Source of the DNA: Dichotomocladium elegans
Taxonomy: Eukaryota > Mucoromycota > Mucoromycetes > Mucorales > Lichtheimiaceae
Direction of reading: 5' to 3'
Length of the DNA: 64,000 nt
Assembly (NCBI GenBank): GCA_025716815.1
Contig: JAIXMN010000005.1
Coordinates: 1,116,001-1,180,000 of the forward strand
Position 1 is the first letter of the stretch. Every line of letters begins with the position of its first letter. This document shows positions 10,203 through 22,340 of the stretch, one piece after another. Position numbers and translations under genes: made by a program. The notes under the pieces were generated by a model, which was not told the DNA's origin, ran no database searches, and saw nothing but the letters and a program-made list of their open reading frames with translations.

Positions 10203-12568
10203 TCATTCGGCACTCTTGTCCTGATGATTCAATTCAAACTCAAGCTTCGTTGCTTCTGCGACAGCGCTATCATCAAGAAAAATATACTGGGATGGTCCAG
10301 CGGACATCCGTCTCGTCGTAAACATGGGCAAGGAGGGGTTGGTAAGATCTGGTTGATCGACTTTGCTTGATAGCGTGGACGGTAAGATGGAGCTCGGATG
10401 CACAGCGTTCCAAGAGGATGATACAGACAGTCTTCGGCCTGTAGAGGGTATGTCGCGGCTCGACGCTTGGGGAGACGCCGCTCTTGGCCGATCCAGCATG
10501 TCCCTAGCAGCTTGCATCGTAACCTGACCACCACGGGTGCCGATGTCTGTCTCGCCGCTCACTCTGGATGATCTCCTCGTCGCAATCCCGCCCGTTATCG
10601 CCAGGTTTTCCAATGGCTCTCGCGAATGTATAACGTCTAGAGCTAACTCACCCTCCGGTGCCTGTTGCCCATCCTGCTTTGGATGTGCCTTTCGACGAGT
10701 TCCTGCTGAACCCACAGAGGCTATATCGTCATCCCATGAGAATGCCATCTTTCTAGGCCTGGCGAGGTCATCCCAGACTGAGGGTGTGATTTCTTGAGAG
10801 GGTAGTGTGCTGTTCTTCTTTGGCCTGTTTGGGAAATCGAACGAGTAACGCCCCATGTCATCCCAAACAGAAGATACGCATTGCGTTATTGTTGCTGCTG
10901 CAACAGAATCCGCACGAGATTTCTTTGGGTCCTCACAGTACTCCTCGGGAGGCGACACTGTCAGGTGAGGTATCCCAGGAGATTCCCAAGGCGAGGACGG
11001 TCCTGCAGACATCGAAGAGAACCTTCCTATGGGATGCTCTGTTCCCTTTCGATGATCTCTATCCCACGGATGATGCGATCGTTGGGTAGCTGGACAATTG
11101 TCCCATGACGGAGACGGTGTTCGCGATCCCCATTTGCCTGATGACATATCTTTTGTCGAAACAATATGTGGCGATGATGATGCATGTGATGCTTCCGAAG
11201 GAGGCTTCATTTGAAATTTTTGCTTAGGTGGCAAACGTTCCCGGACCGAGTGTGATAAAGGTGTTTCTGTCTTCTCTAGCTGGAAAGAATCAAATCACTT
11301 GATCCTAAAGCACTTTTTTTCCTGCTCCTTTATCTTCTCACCTGCCCGTTGTGCTTTAATATGTGCATGCGTGCCGTGATCCTGTCAACATCCTTCTGAA
11401 GCTCCTTCATATCCCAGTTTGTTGTAGAATCCGGTGTTGCAAATTCAAGCCATTTTGATGGTGCAGCAGCTTGATAGGAATAGCTGAGGTCGTCCGGTAG
11501 TGATGGTGGCGTGTCTTTGCCCGCAGGGACCATGGGCGCCATCAGGTTTGCGGGGAGGACATCCTACATGCAAACAGACGAAGACAGATGTGTTTTGTTT
11601 TGTCCCTTAGAAAGTGCAGCAAGAACGGCCTGTCCTTCGATCTGGTTACTCACCTTACCATAGAATTTATCCCAGGTGTCCCACCACTGTTGTACCAGCT
11701 CGACAGCAGGCCCTCTTGGATGGAAAATGCTGCCGTCCGCAAATCGTTGGGCGTTCCACGGTTTATCCTTGCCTATGAAATGGACTACTGCAATCTTATG
11801 TTTAAATTCAAGAAATGCAGGGACATAACTTTGAAGAGCAAAGAAATCGTCGGTTAGTCTTTTTTAATTCTTCTGGTTTTCATCGGTCGTCTTTTACCTG
11901 TAGGCAGCCGATGGTGTGGTGTTGTATAGAAATGGAAGCCGATGTTCGTTTGTTTCCGGCCAGTTATGAAAGTATGAATTAAGTAATCCCTGATCACCGC
12001 CTTTTTTTTATTATTATCCAATATGGGTGAGTATCATTATCGTCCGTGTCTTTCGACTATCTCTCTTTCTCTTTCCCTGTAATATTATTTTACCATCAAA
12101 TGATCCTTTCTCTGCAGCCATATGGACAAGTGCGTTAAAAATCTGCTCGGAAGGTTCGGCAACAAAGACACCCGAATTGAAACAATCTGGCCATCCGATG
12201 TCTGGCGCGGCCGCAAAACTAGGTCTGTCAAAAAGCTCATCGATGCTTCGCAAGGGGAAGGTGTCTGCGTCCAGAAACACAACCTTCTTGTACTGCTTCA
12301 GACGCCAGAGATTAATTTTAGTGAGCGTGGCAGCAAGATCAGGACGCCCAAGCAACACAAGATTATCCGGCCGCGTTGTATAAATGGGATCGACTTGAAT
12401 GACATTGTACTGGCATTCCTGGAGCAATTGTCGTACGCGATCAGACACATTCGGAGTGACTAGGCACGCAAGGGATTTTGACGTGTGCAGATCGATCAGC
12501 CGGCGAGCAAGCACCATGGCGCCCGGAGCGTATGAGTCCGTCGAAACGAGGGTTAGATAGGCCTCCAT
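10203..12568 (-). CDS. Glycogenin (self-glucosylating glycogen primer), GT8 family
   Basis: Five exons, 12568-12094, 12000-11898, 11828-11654, 11563-11342 and 11279-10203, give 683 aa. The N-terminal 260 residues are a GT8 glycosyltransferase: LTLVSTDSYAPGAMVL at the start, the metal-binding DxD in FLDADTF (98-104), DIGWPDCFNSGVF (113 on), GGDQGLLNSYF (159 on) and FIGKDKPW. Tyr192/Tyr194 in AYSYVPAF align with the region holding the autoglucosylated tyrosine of animal glycogenin. The enzyme transfers glucose from UDP-glucose to itself to prime glycogen for glycogen synthase. The remaining 400 or so residues are Ser/Pro-rich and disordered, with a series of Trp-Asp motifs (W375, W384, W397, W423, W464, W494, W507). 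This tail is much longer than in animals; fungal tails are variable. The start is the first ATG before the conserved domain. Confidence 0.92.
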
Positions 12569-13293
12569 GGGCGCAAGGACGTAGAAGGAAGAGAAGAAGA
12601 GAATGTATGCTCCTTAAACTCGATCCATCCAGTGAGCTACACACTAGCGGTTCCTCGTTAGGATAATTTATACTATCGTGTGGTGCGAACAGACGTTGGA
12701 GACAACAGAGACTCTCTCTCTCTCCTATGCTATCAGCATGCATCTACGTACCGATGATGGGTTCAACTCCGCCACGTGTGAGGAATGCATCCTTCTCCTA
12801 TGACCACTTAACATTCCTCCATTCACCTAGTCCCGTCGTAGTGCAAACATGCTCTCGTTGTTTGCATGAGGCCTGTGCGATAAAACATGAGCTGTCTTAC
12901 CCGCTGTTGCTCTTTCCATCACGGGTGGTGCCGCAGGGCGAGGATACTATTGAAACCATAGTATTCGCTGTTGAAAAAGAACATTGTTTTCCCCACGCCG
13001 CACCGAACAGACTCATCCACACCACACCTTATAAAAAAGCCAACACGTAAATTTGGGAAAATACGACATATTGTTCAGGCACCCAGTCCTTCGAGCAGGA
13101 CGGATCATTTACGCACGGGCGTCTGGAACTCCAGCCAGTCGTTTTCAAATGCTCCCCCGCATTGAATCGGTTTTGGGTTGTGATAACTCCCCATGAGTAT
13201 CGTATTACGGTTCATCAGATACAAGTAATAAAACAAAAAAGGCGGAAAAGACTATGAACATTCGTTGCATATGTGGAAGGCTTGTTTGTTGCT
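12569..13293. other. Intergenic region upstream of glycogenin
   Basis: It contains the presumed glycogenin promoter (minus strand) and the 3' flank of the acyltransferase gene. A CT repeat lies at 12712-12725. No coding potential, RNA gene or repeat copy was recognised. Confidence 0.6.
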
Positions 13294-16275
13294 TCATGTA
13301 TTTGTTTTGTTGCCATCATCGTCACGATCACCTGCATAACCTTCGTCTTCGGCCAGCTTTTCTTCGATAGTTGCCTCATCGTAATCGTCGATTTTGAAAA
13401 GCGGTCGCTGCTTCAGGGCCGCTGCATTACCTCCACCGAGACTGGTCATGGCCTCGACTCGGAATCCATCGGTTCCAAAGCTGCTCGTCCGGCTACGCGA
13501 GGACCGAGAGCCAGAGTTCATTAACGTGGTCGTCGTTGATTCGGATTCGCTCATGGAGCTGCGCCGACTAGTTGGCGTCATACTGCCATTCAGTCGGCTG
13601 AAATTACTGCTGCTACCGCCGAGATAAAATGAGCCGTCGTCCATGTCGGAGGACTCCTCGATCCGATTCCAATTGAAAATATTGCGGTCATCGAGACCCA
13701 TGCGCGTGGCCTGCTGGAAAAACCCACTGGCAATCTTTGGAAGTTTGCTCGGGGACGCAATGGCCCAGCTAAAGCTGCTAGAGCTCGTGGTCCTTGAAGG
13801 CGCAGGCCGTTGTTGCTGTTGCTGGGTTCCACGGCTAATATATTCGGCTAAAACGTGATTGAGAACCACTGACCGCTCACCATGAAAATAGGCTTTCATG
13901 CTTACCGTCAAAGTCGGGAAATACTTTGGGACCATACTCATTGATGAGCTCTGTCAAGTCGTGCGAAAGTTTTTCACGGTTAGCGCGAAGAGCATTGATG
14001 GCATCAGTATCAAAGGCTGCCATATAGAGCGGCTGGAGGGATCTACAGACGATGATCAGGGTCAGGTGCATTTATGCATGTGGTTCGTTCTTCTTTACCT
14101 AAGAATGTCTAAACCAATCTCACCGAAACGCAAACTGGCATAAGAGATGAAAGGAAGTGATATCCATGTGGCGACAGGAAGTAAGATCTTCCATTTGATA
14201 TCCCAGTCTGTCCGCAGTACTGCGACAAGCATACAGAAGCTGTAGAAAGCGTAAAGCAAAGGGATAAGGCCCAATGCGACCAATATTTTCCAAGTAGCCA
14301 GAATGTCACGTCCTGCAATCTTGACAGTCGAGCCCTTCACGGCCGCTATGGTGACCGCAACCAACGGAAAAAAGTGGGTATTTCAATCATATACTCACAT
14401 TGTCCCTTGCTTTGCTGTACCTTTTGCTTTTTGTGCGCTAATCACCTTGGCAACTATCGCCACTGGTAGATTTAAAATGCCACTAAAGATCCGTTTGTCC
14501 GTTAGTTGGATTGCGTCATTTGCACATGCACAGGATTCTTTTACCCTGGGAACGCCCATAACGTGAGAACCGAAAGGATGAACACGCGTTTCAGAAAAAG
14601 AGTTAATGCCCGGCGACCGCCTATATCCGTTCTAGACACCTGATGATCCCGGATGCCATGGTACTTGAGCATCTGATTGTATGCGAGCACCCGCTGCTGC
14701 AAGTCAACCACTTTGGGATCGTCTTTGAATACTGTGTATCCAATCAAGAAGCGTCGATTTAGATCAACAACTTGTGAGATTTGGAGCTTGCGGTAAGCAG
14801 GTTTGTACAGGCGTCGTGCAGCTTGAATAAGCTGTGCATACGTGGTTATATCCGATGTGAGATTCTGTGTGACAGACATGATGATCTTCCAAATTACCAT
14901 CAACGTTTCAAAGTTGCCAGCGTTCACAGTGACGCTCTTGAGGGCACCGTGAATGATATCCAAGAGCTTTCCACATGCCTCGCGCTTCTCGGTTCCACCC
15001 AGCTTGAATTTTTCAACCAAGTCGGGCGTGATTGTGATAGGGTTTCCGAACTCGATCACCGCCCGGGATCGGAAACGATGCGCGTGGAAATAATTGAGTC
15101 CTTATAAATGGAATTGAATTAAAAGAAAGAATTCCAGAACGAACAAGCAAATTAAAAATTGGAAGCAATACTTACCCACAGGCACAATCTTCACATCAAG
15201 TCCGGGATATTTTGCCATGGCGCCTAGTGCCATTACAGTAACACCGGCTGCAACAGAGGTCATTTTTACGCACACACACACAGACCTCACGGTTAGTGCC
15301 TATTCAGCCCCGGAAAGAATTTTTCTCAAAACAACTCGAAGATACATACCTTTTAGGGGTAAAAGTTCTGCTCGGTCATGACTGCCGCCCTCCGGAAAGA
15401 TTGAGATACAACAACCATTATTGAGCTCATCAAATACTTTTTTGTATACAGAGTCCTGTTCCACATGCGGGACACACTTGTATGAAGATCCCTCATTGGA
15501 GGTCAACAGTTCAAGTGCCTTGAGTTCCTTGAATTCCTTCTTGATGATCAGCTCTGTATCCGAAATGACTTCTGTTATCTCGGCCCTGCCAGCGTTTCTT
15601 GGAAGGACAATCATATCCTGAGGTCGCAGCTGTTGAGTGAATTCGGTATCAACACCAACAATCCGTAATGGCTCGGTCTTGCGGTTCAGTAGCTGAATCC
15701 GCCCTTTGCCAGCCACAGCTAGATCCTGAGGACGGATGACAGGTACTTTTTTTTTTCACAAACATCTTTAGCAAACCGAGATCCGCTCCGCACGAGGTTA
15801 TTCACCCGCAATTCGTCTCCCCCCCCTCATCTATATAATATACCCTTTTTCTCTCTCCCTCTCACTATTCTTCGCTCGAACTGCTCAATGATCTAGACCC
15901 ACAAAACTTACTCGCGTTGATCATGCGCGCAAAAGTTCCAATCCCCTTTTGATGCATGGACTTCTCGGCAATAAGAAACGAGATCCGACGCCCGGATTCG
16001 CGCATGACGATGATCGGGTCAACGAACTTTGTCCGAACGTGAGAAAGAAAAAAAAGAGCCCGTTTTTAGACAAGAGCAAATAATGAAGGGGGAGGGAGAG
16101 GAAGGAGAGCAACTTGTACCTGATTTGCATGAGGTGCGCAGACGAAAATAACGGGACCTTCTTTGGGTATCCTGTGCGAACCTCGCGGACGCACTTCACG
16201 GAAGAAAATATCGAGAATGACACAAAATAGCCATAAGGCAATGTCGTAAGTGAGGGTTTGAATCCATCCTGCCAT
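13294..16275 (-). CDS. Glycerol-3-phosphate/DHAP acyltransferase (Sct1/Gpt2 type)
   Basis: Nine exons: 16275-16120, 16026-15912, 15745-15350, 15247-15176, 15100-14545, 14482-14421, 14345-14099, 14042-13906 and 13868-13294, giving 771 aa with every phase consistent. It opens with a membrane segment (about 10-28) and FFREVRPRGSHRIPKEGPVI. The acyltransferase block I histidine follows in APHANQFVDP (about 47-56), then FLIAEKSM and block III FPEGGSHDR (207-215), and VPVGLNYFHAHRFRSRAV. Further hydrophobic segments lie in exons 5-7. The C-terminus is Ser-rich with a GTQQQQQ stretch and acidic clusters. The enzyme acylates sn-1 of glycerol-3-phosphate or dihydroxyacetone phosphate at the ER or lipid droplets, the first step of phosphatidate and triacylglycerol synthesis. 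In yeast the Ser-rich tail is phosphorylated; that is only a plausible analogy here. Intron 2 (166 bp) is unusually long for this window. Confidence 0.93.
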
Positions 16276-16748
16276 GACTGGCGACAATGTTGTATGGACG
16301 AAGAGAAGGAAAGGAAAATAAAGAGAGTAAGAGAAAGGAAGAGAAGAAAAAGATGGTGTGTTTACAGCAAAGGAAAGAAGGTGCTGTTTGGGACTTGTTG
16401 AGAAGGAGAGAGTGTATATGCACGTAAGATGAAAAATCACGCGGCCGTCTGCGATTGTTGCGAAGATAGAGGATCTACTGCCCCCGCTCTCATGGTTGCT
16501 CAAACGGAACGCATTTAGGCGCAGCGTTTCTTTTTTTGGTCGACATTGGATAAATTTTGCACGCTCCACGGGTGATTATGAAGAGATAATTAAGAACCTC
16601 TTGAAAGATTATACAAAAATTTCAGTAGCACGCCGAGTATCCATCTCTCCCCCCCCTCTCTCTCAGAGGGATACACAAGAAGACTTTATCGTGTGCATAT
16701 TGCTATAGATTCCGCTATGGAGATAAACGGCCCAGCCGCTTTGATTAC
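16276..16748. other. Intergenic, acyltransferase promoter side
   Basis: About 470 bp upstream of the acyltransferase ATG (minus strand) and downstream of the Ndt80-like gene. A-rich and pyrimidine-rich tracts at 16290-16380 fit a 5' UTR/promoter. No gene is seen. Confidence 0.55.
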
Positions 16749-18597
16749 TTAATGATGATGGGTGTGATGAGAAGAAGAGGAAGACGTTGGTGGACCCCCA
16801 GCACTATTATATGAGGTATTATAATCATCATATGGGTGTGTCGGATGTTGAGGGGGAGGTCCTGTTCCATAAGAAGTATATGGTGCAGGCGTTCCTGAGA
16901 ACGAGGCATCCTAACATTCATAGATGAGACCCTTTTTTGTCCAACCATGCCAGATTTCTTGTCATTCTTTACTCACCCTTTGCTCCGGAGGGCGCGAATA
17001 AAACGCATGTTGCAGCGAGGAATAATAAGGCTGCGATTCCGACATAATTGATTGATGCCCGTGAGGCGGTAATGGACCCATTGTCGAAGCCTTCGTGTCG
17101 GGTCTCTGAAAATACGGATGCGTAGAGGAATGATTCTGCTGGTGTTGATGGTAGGGAAGGTTAGGGAGAGATGGAGGTACACCTGTTGGTGCGGAAATAC
17201 TAGTAGTAGAGGGTGTAGTAGTAGTAGTAGTAGTAGTAGTAGCAGTAGTAGTAGTAGTAGTAATAGGAATAGCATTATTGGCGGCGGCGGCGGCGGCAGC
17301 AGCAGCAGCTGCAGGGTCGTAGTCATAGTAATAGGCACCCATGTCGTTTACAGAGGCTGAGGAGGGAAGAGGTGGATGAGAAGAGGTGGAGGTATGTCGA
17401 TACCGAGGATGTGAGTCGGCATAATGGCCCGGACTACGACCACGGACAACGAGGCGTGCAGAGGAGCATGTGGCAACTCGGATCTCTTGGTTCTGGCTGG
17501 TGTTGGCGTACAGATCAATGACAATCTCATAGTATTGCTGTGCAGCACGGCGCTTTCCATTGTTAGCAGTCGCCGTCTTAAACTGCATGCGTTCGAAGGT
17601 TGCAATTTGATGGTTCGTGCCCACCGATGAAAGATGCAAATTACCACCCGCCCGCACAGGTTGTGGCTTTGGGATCAATTGGGGTCCCTTGTCACGTTTG
17701 GGTGTGTGCTGAACAAGTTCTATCTTTTTATCCTCGTTATCCGCCACGCGGGCGCTGATGCCAATTGAAAAGAACTCGACTCGGAGAAGCTCGCCTTGGG
17801 TTGTTCGCAAAAGACACGGCACCTCGGAACCTTGCAGACCATAATTCGACCCGTGGACATCAAACGTACTGCTCACTTGAAAGTAATTGCGTCGGTAACA
17901 TGCCCAATCCTGATCTGCCCGGAAGAAGCCCCGGTCCATCTTCGCATTCAACCTAATCTGATACCTTTTTTGGGGGGGAGGGTATAACATATTGGGTTAA
18001 ATAGCCAATGTCAATATCGTTTACGTGCGTACCTAGTGCTCTGATCAATACTGTAGATATCTTCGAGCAGTTTAGTGGCTGAAAATGAAGGACCCATCTC
18101 AAAAGAGAAAATGGATTCGGTCCGGCGCTTCCTTCCCCCATAATCGTGGTATGGATGCGATGGAAAAGACGGTGTGCCCGAGAAACTAGCTGGACGCGAG
18201 GGAATCATAGGCCGGGAAGGACTTCTGCTTGCATCGTCGCCACCATTGGTACCAGCGAGGGGCCCGCCACTGCTCGTGCTGCTTCTCGGCGATTTATCTG
18301 CAATGGGCGTTGGCGGCAGCGAAACAATATCTGGCTGAGGTGTATTAGGTTGGGCTATCGACATTAACCTAAATAATATTGCCATTTAATCCGCGGCTCA
18401 GGAAGCTTGTTTCCTTTATAAACGCATTCCCGATGGGCTTATATATCGGTGGTTAAAAGAGCGGGAAGAACTTACCCGTACATAGGGCTTTCTGTAGAAA
18501 CCGGTGGTAGTGCGTCACGGTAGGGGTAGCTATTGTTGGAAAGCGTCATGTAGTTCGGTGTGGAATCTTGAGAGGTAGACCATTTGTTGTTTTGCAT
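16749..18597 (-). CDS. Ndt80/PhoG-family transcription factor
   Basis: Four exons, 18597-18476, 18368-18033, 17964-16977 and 16910-16749, give 535 aa. Residues 1-112 are Ser/Pro-rich. From about 113 comes the Ndt80/PhoG DNA-binding fold: YQIRLNAKMDRGFFRADQDW, YRRNYFQVSSTF, FSIGISARV, then ELVQHTPKRDKGPQLIPKP, LHLSSVGTNHQIATFERMQF, YYEIVIDLYAN and ARLVVRGRSPGHY. This s-type immunoglobulin fold is known from yeast Ndt80 (mid-meiotic regulator) and Neurospora Vib-1 (heterokaryon incompatibility, secretion). The C-terminal 200 residues are low complexity: an alanine run then threonine runs near 17220-17320, and Pro/His/Tyr-rich sequence ending in HHTHHH. Exon 4 was read in the frame ending at TAA 16749; a longer-looking frame there does not match the splice phase. 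Whether it acts in sporulation or nutrition cannot be told. Confidence 0.88.
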
Positions 18598-19253
18598 CTC
18601 AGGAGTGGCAAGATTGATGTGACAATACGAATGAGCTGTTTCCCGTTTGCAGGGTTGAAGGAGTTATGTGGCTGGGAAAAAGAGAGAGGAAGAGAGAAGG
18701 GGAGAAGGGGCGAGAGAGGAGAAGGGAGAGGGAGAAAAGGATGTATTTTCCCCACATGATCTGTGCTGAACCTGTTTCTTTTTAAACCTGCTCTGGACCT
18801 TCGCTTGTCCGGTGTGAATGTAGACAGCACGACTGGCCGAGGGGGATCAAATAAGAAATCTTATATCCGTGCATCATCTTCCCATCATACTCTCAAATCG
18901 ACGAGCATCTCTCTTTCTCGCTCACTTTTCACTGACCCAATGTTCGTCTTGAAAGCATCTTATTGGCGCCACATTTGTTCTCCATTCCGGGCGCGTGTCC
19001 ATCCACAAATGGTGTGTGCTCTGCTTCCCCTCCCCCCAACGTGGCCTTTACTCTAATCCATAATTTTAAGGTTGATCCTCCGACCGAGTGCTTCTTGGAT
19101 CAAGTGGTAAACTTCTTGATCCGGCTAAAAAGATGTGCCGACAATGTTCAATTTATTGAATCATCTTAATGCGTTCTGGCCTGTCCGCAGTCAGATATCT
19201 AAGTTATAGTTAATCAAATGCGAGAAAGGTGTGAATGGATGCTTAATTACTGA
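18598..19253. other. Intergenic region
   Basis: The region holds the promoter side of the Ndt80-like gene and the 3' flank of the SNF2 gene. A purine-rich tract (GAGA/GGAGAAGG) spans about 18675-18740. No coding or RNA feature is supported. Confidence 0.6.
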
Positions 19254-22200
19254 TTAGACGTCGAGATCCATCATCATCGACTCCTCTGGATCCTCATCTG
19301 CCATGACCAATTTAAAGAGTGCGCTCTATTAAAAGTATTCAGTACCCATCATATCTGTATCATGAAGTTCTCACCTTCCTCTTCAAAACATTATCCATCA
19401 GTCCTTCTTCCAGTGTATCCTTTATAACCACTGTATGCACGAATGTTTGTTTGTTCTGGGTCATCCGATGAATTCGAGACATTGCTTGGTCTATACAATC
19501 ACTTTAGCACGTGCGAATTTTCCCTCTCCTCCAGTTATCTGTCCTTATCTTACCCATAGTGGCTGTAAATTATTGGGATGGAGAGTCGATCGGTAGCAGC
19601 ATACACATCATCCGTTATTTTTAGTCCTCACTTCTATCATCTCTCTCACTCGCTCTTTCCCTTCTATTCTGAGGGATAGCTCTAAAAAGGTACCTGGGTT
19701 CCACCTAAAAAATGCAAATGAGTATTGCCAGGTTCCGGAAAAAATTTGTCATACGTTACCATCTGTCCAAGATCACCATGTGATTTGCCCTTTGTAAATT
19801 CAAACCAACGCCACCAGCTTTAAGCGAAAGCAACATTACTCTCACTTCTGCTTGGTGGTTGAACTGTCGTAAACTGATCATACGAGCCGATCCAGACATC
19901 TCTCCGTGGTCTACGTATGTAAACACGTTACCAAAAGCAAGGTGCGCTATAGTCTTCTTCGGTTATACTTACAGCAATTGTGTTTGATGTTTAATGAACT
20001 TAGGATCCGAGATATGATCAAAAGATAATCCACAAACTGCATCAAGACCATCGATTAATTGGCCAGACCGCTCGCTATTCGTTATGTAAACATACCTGTG
20101 TTACAACAACAACTTTTTCGTTCATGTTTGACTCCAGGGTGTTGGCCAAAAATTTGATCAGCCAACCCACTTTGGTAGAATGTTGCATATAAGGTAATTT
20201 CTGGAGAGCGCTTAAATCCGGTGGATCGATATCATCACCAAATTGCTCGCTGCAAGTTTACAGATTAGTATCATGACAGGGGGCATATTTCAAAGACATA
20301 CTAGAAGCTCTCGATGATCTCAAACGCCTCGGCTGTCTCACCAACATCATCTCTTCCATTTGCCATTGTTTCATCTTCATCAGCATCCAATGAATCAGCC
20401 ACCTCATCCGGTTGTGCTTCTTGTATCATAGGTAATAAGTCAGGGAATTTGTCCAGCAGAATTTGGAAATGGGCACAAACTATTATGATCAATGGATGCA
20501 TGAATGTATATGTGAGTGTCTCTCAAGCGTACGTCTTTTGGTATAATTCAACGAAACCCCCGTCAGGTGCTTACTTTGCTTAAGACGTAAATAGAGAAGG
20601 CCCGTCGCAGACATACTCTCATTCGTCACGCTGCCATCTGGACCTCTCGATTGCTTGATCTTCCGATATAATATTCTTTCAAGATAGTCATAGAGCGCAC
20701 GCTCCGCATCTGCGAATTCCAGAACAACACGATTCTCCTTTTTAGGAAGAATATTTAGGGATCTTTCGAGCAGATGTTTGGTGCGGCGCACCATATGCTG
20801 TCGAAGCAATGTAGAAATATAATCCACATTGTGCTTTTGCTGCTGATCAACTGGTATTTCCAGAAAAGCAAAAATAGGAAACAGCTCTGACAATTCATTC
20901 TGATACAAATGCGCATTTGAGTGAGTAGCAGTGGCTGAGGAAAAAATGGAAAAAACTCTTTCGTACCTGAAGTGGGGTGCCTGTCAAGCACCAGCGGTAC
21001 CGTGCGTTTAAATGCAAAACAGCATCTGTCACTTGAGTTTTCAGGGACCGCACCTTATTGGATTCGTCTATTTTGCAGCAATTCAGGGCGTGTAATGCAT
21101 TCATCTTAGTTATCTGAATCTATCTAAAGATGCATAGATTAACCATTTACCCAGTACCACACGATGCCACTCGGTATCCACCAAAGGTGAAGGCACGCCC
21201 GAGATCTGACGATTTTTGAACTCCGCTCGTAGCCGGTCGTATGTCGTGATCACAACGCGAAAGCACGGCTCTGTTCCACGGCCACCGCCCTATCAGTAAG
21301 TGCTATTACGTATAAAATAGTACCAAACCACATACGTTCCAGAAGTAGAAGCGTTTCTTCATTATATATAAAATAGGGCAAGCTTCCATAGGTGGTTTTT
21401 GTCCGGATTTCTTCCGCCCATTGATCTGCAACCTGTCAAAAAATTTCTTTCAACATCGATTTTCATTGTTCGATGCCTGCCAGACTTTCCCTTTATGATA
21501 CTTACACCACGAGTTGGCACCACAACCAGTGTGCAAGTGCGGATTGTGAGCTTCGGCTGCTGACGCATAATTAGCGTAAGCATTTGGAGTGTCTGCAAGG
21601 ATGCTTTTAATTCCGTTATTCCAATTCACTATAGGCAACCATCCCCAGTTCATATATACCTTGCCAAGGCCCATCTGTATACGGAGGGATAGAAACCATT
21701 ACGGATTAGCTTTATACTATGAAAACTGCGATAATTCCTTTCAATAAAAACTTGCATCATCTGCAAGAATACCGCCTCGATAAGCGCGTTCCATATGTAT
21801 CATCCTTTGAATGCCTTCTTCCTGGTGCGGTTGGAGTTGAACGTTCGGACGAAGACTAGCATGGACTTTGAGATAATACGGAGGAGCAGGTCAAGTGCGA
21901 CAGCTGATATGTAAGCAAGTAAGCTAGTCCAGCACGGCATACCATGCATATTACCTGCATTCATGTTAACACTGGGCAATTCCGATTCGTTTTCCACGGT
22001 GGTGACTAGAATCTGATCCTTGTCTGTACATTGTAAGTGCTTCTTCAGAATAGCGCAATGAGATATAGAGAACAAATAGGTATAGCGTACCTCGCAACCA
22101 GAATGAGTGCTCTACAGGATAATACGTGCCACCAAGATCGACATAAAAATAATAAACAACGTTCCTGGCCCATTGCGTCGGGTGTTGCTCGTAAAGACTA

Positions 22201-22340
22201 AAGAGAATGTTCTTCAAACTGTCGTCGCGATGGGCGTGGAAAAGGAAGCGCTCGTTGCTATGAGCGTCCGATCGGACAATCAGGCGATAGGAATCTTTCT
22301 GGCCTTGATCGCACTTTCTGCAACGTGGACGATTCGGCAT
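19254..22340 (-). CDS. SNF2-family DNA-dependent ATPase (Rad5/Rad16/HLTF-like), 17 exons
   Basis: Exons: 22340-22091, 22023-21955, 21865-21756, 21674-21660, 21592-21506, 21432-21336, 21270-21151, 21067-20967, 20899-20575, 20479-20302, 20249-20096, 20036-19973, 19910-19760, 19704-19694, 19562-19554, 19490-19375 and 19325-19254, totalling 642 aa in one consistent frame. Motif I is DDMGLGKTLQ (143 on), motif II is DESN (250-253) instead of DEAH/DEGH, motif III is WCLTGTPLQ (275-283). The C-terminal lobe has SLKAGGVGLNLQRANHMV and DRWWNPATMDQAMSRIHRMTQ. The protein should remodel chromatin or act at damaged DNA by ATP-driven translocation. No RING finger is inserted between the lobes, unlike Rad5/HLTF/Rad16. 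The N-terminus has one CxxC pair (CRKC). Three micro-exons of 15, 11 and 9 nt are required to keep the helicase motifs. The intron before exon 4 uses a GC donor. An extra 5' exon cannot be excluded. Confidence 0.87.

Noticed and set aside
16745..16948. ORF with many Ile/His codons at the end of the Ndt80-like gene
   Set aside because: It is the wrong frame. The acceptor at 16911-16912 and phase 0 lead to the frame ending at TAA 16749.
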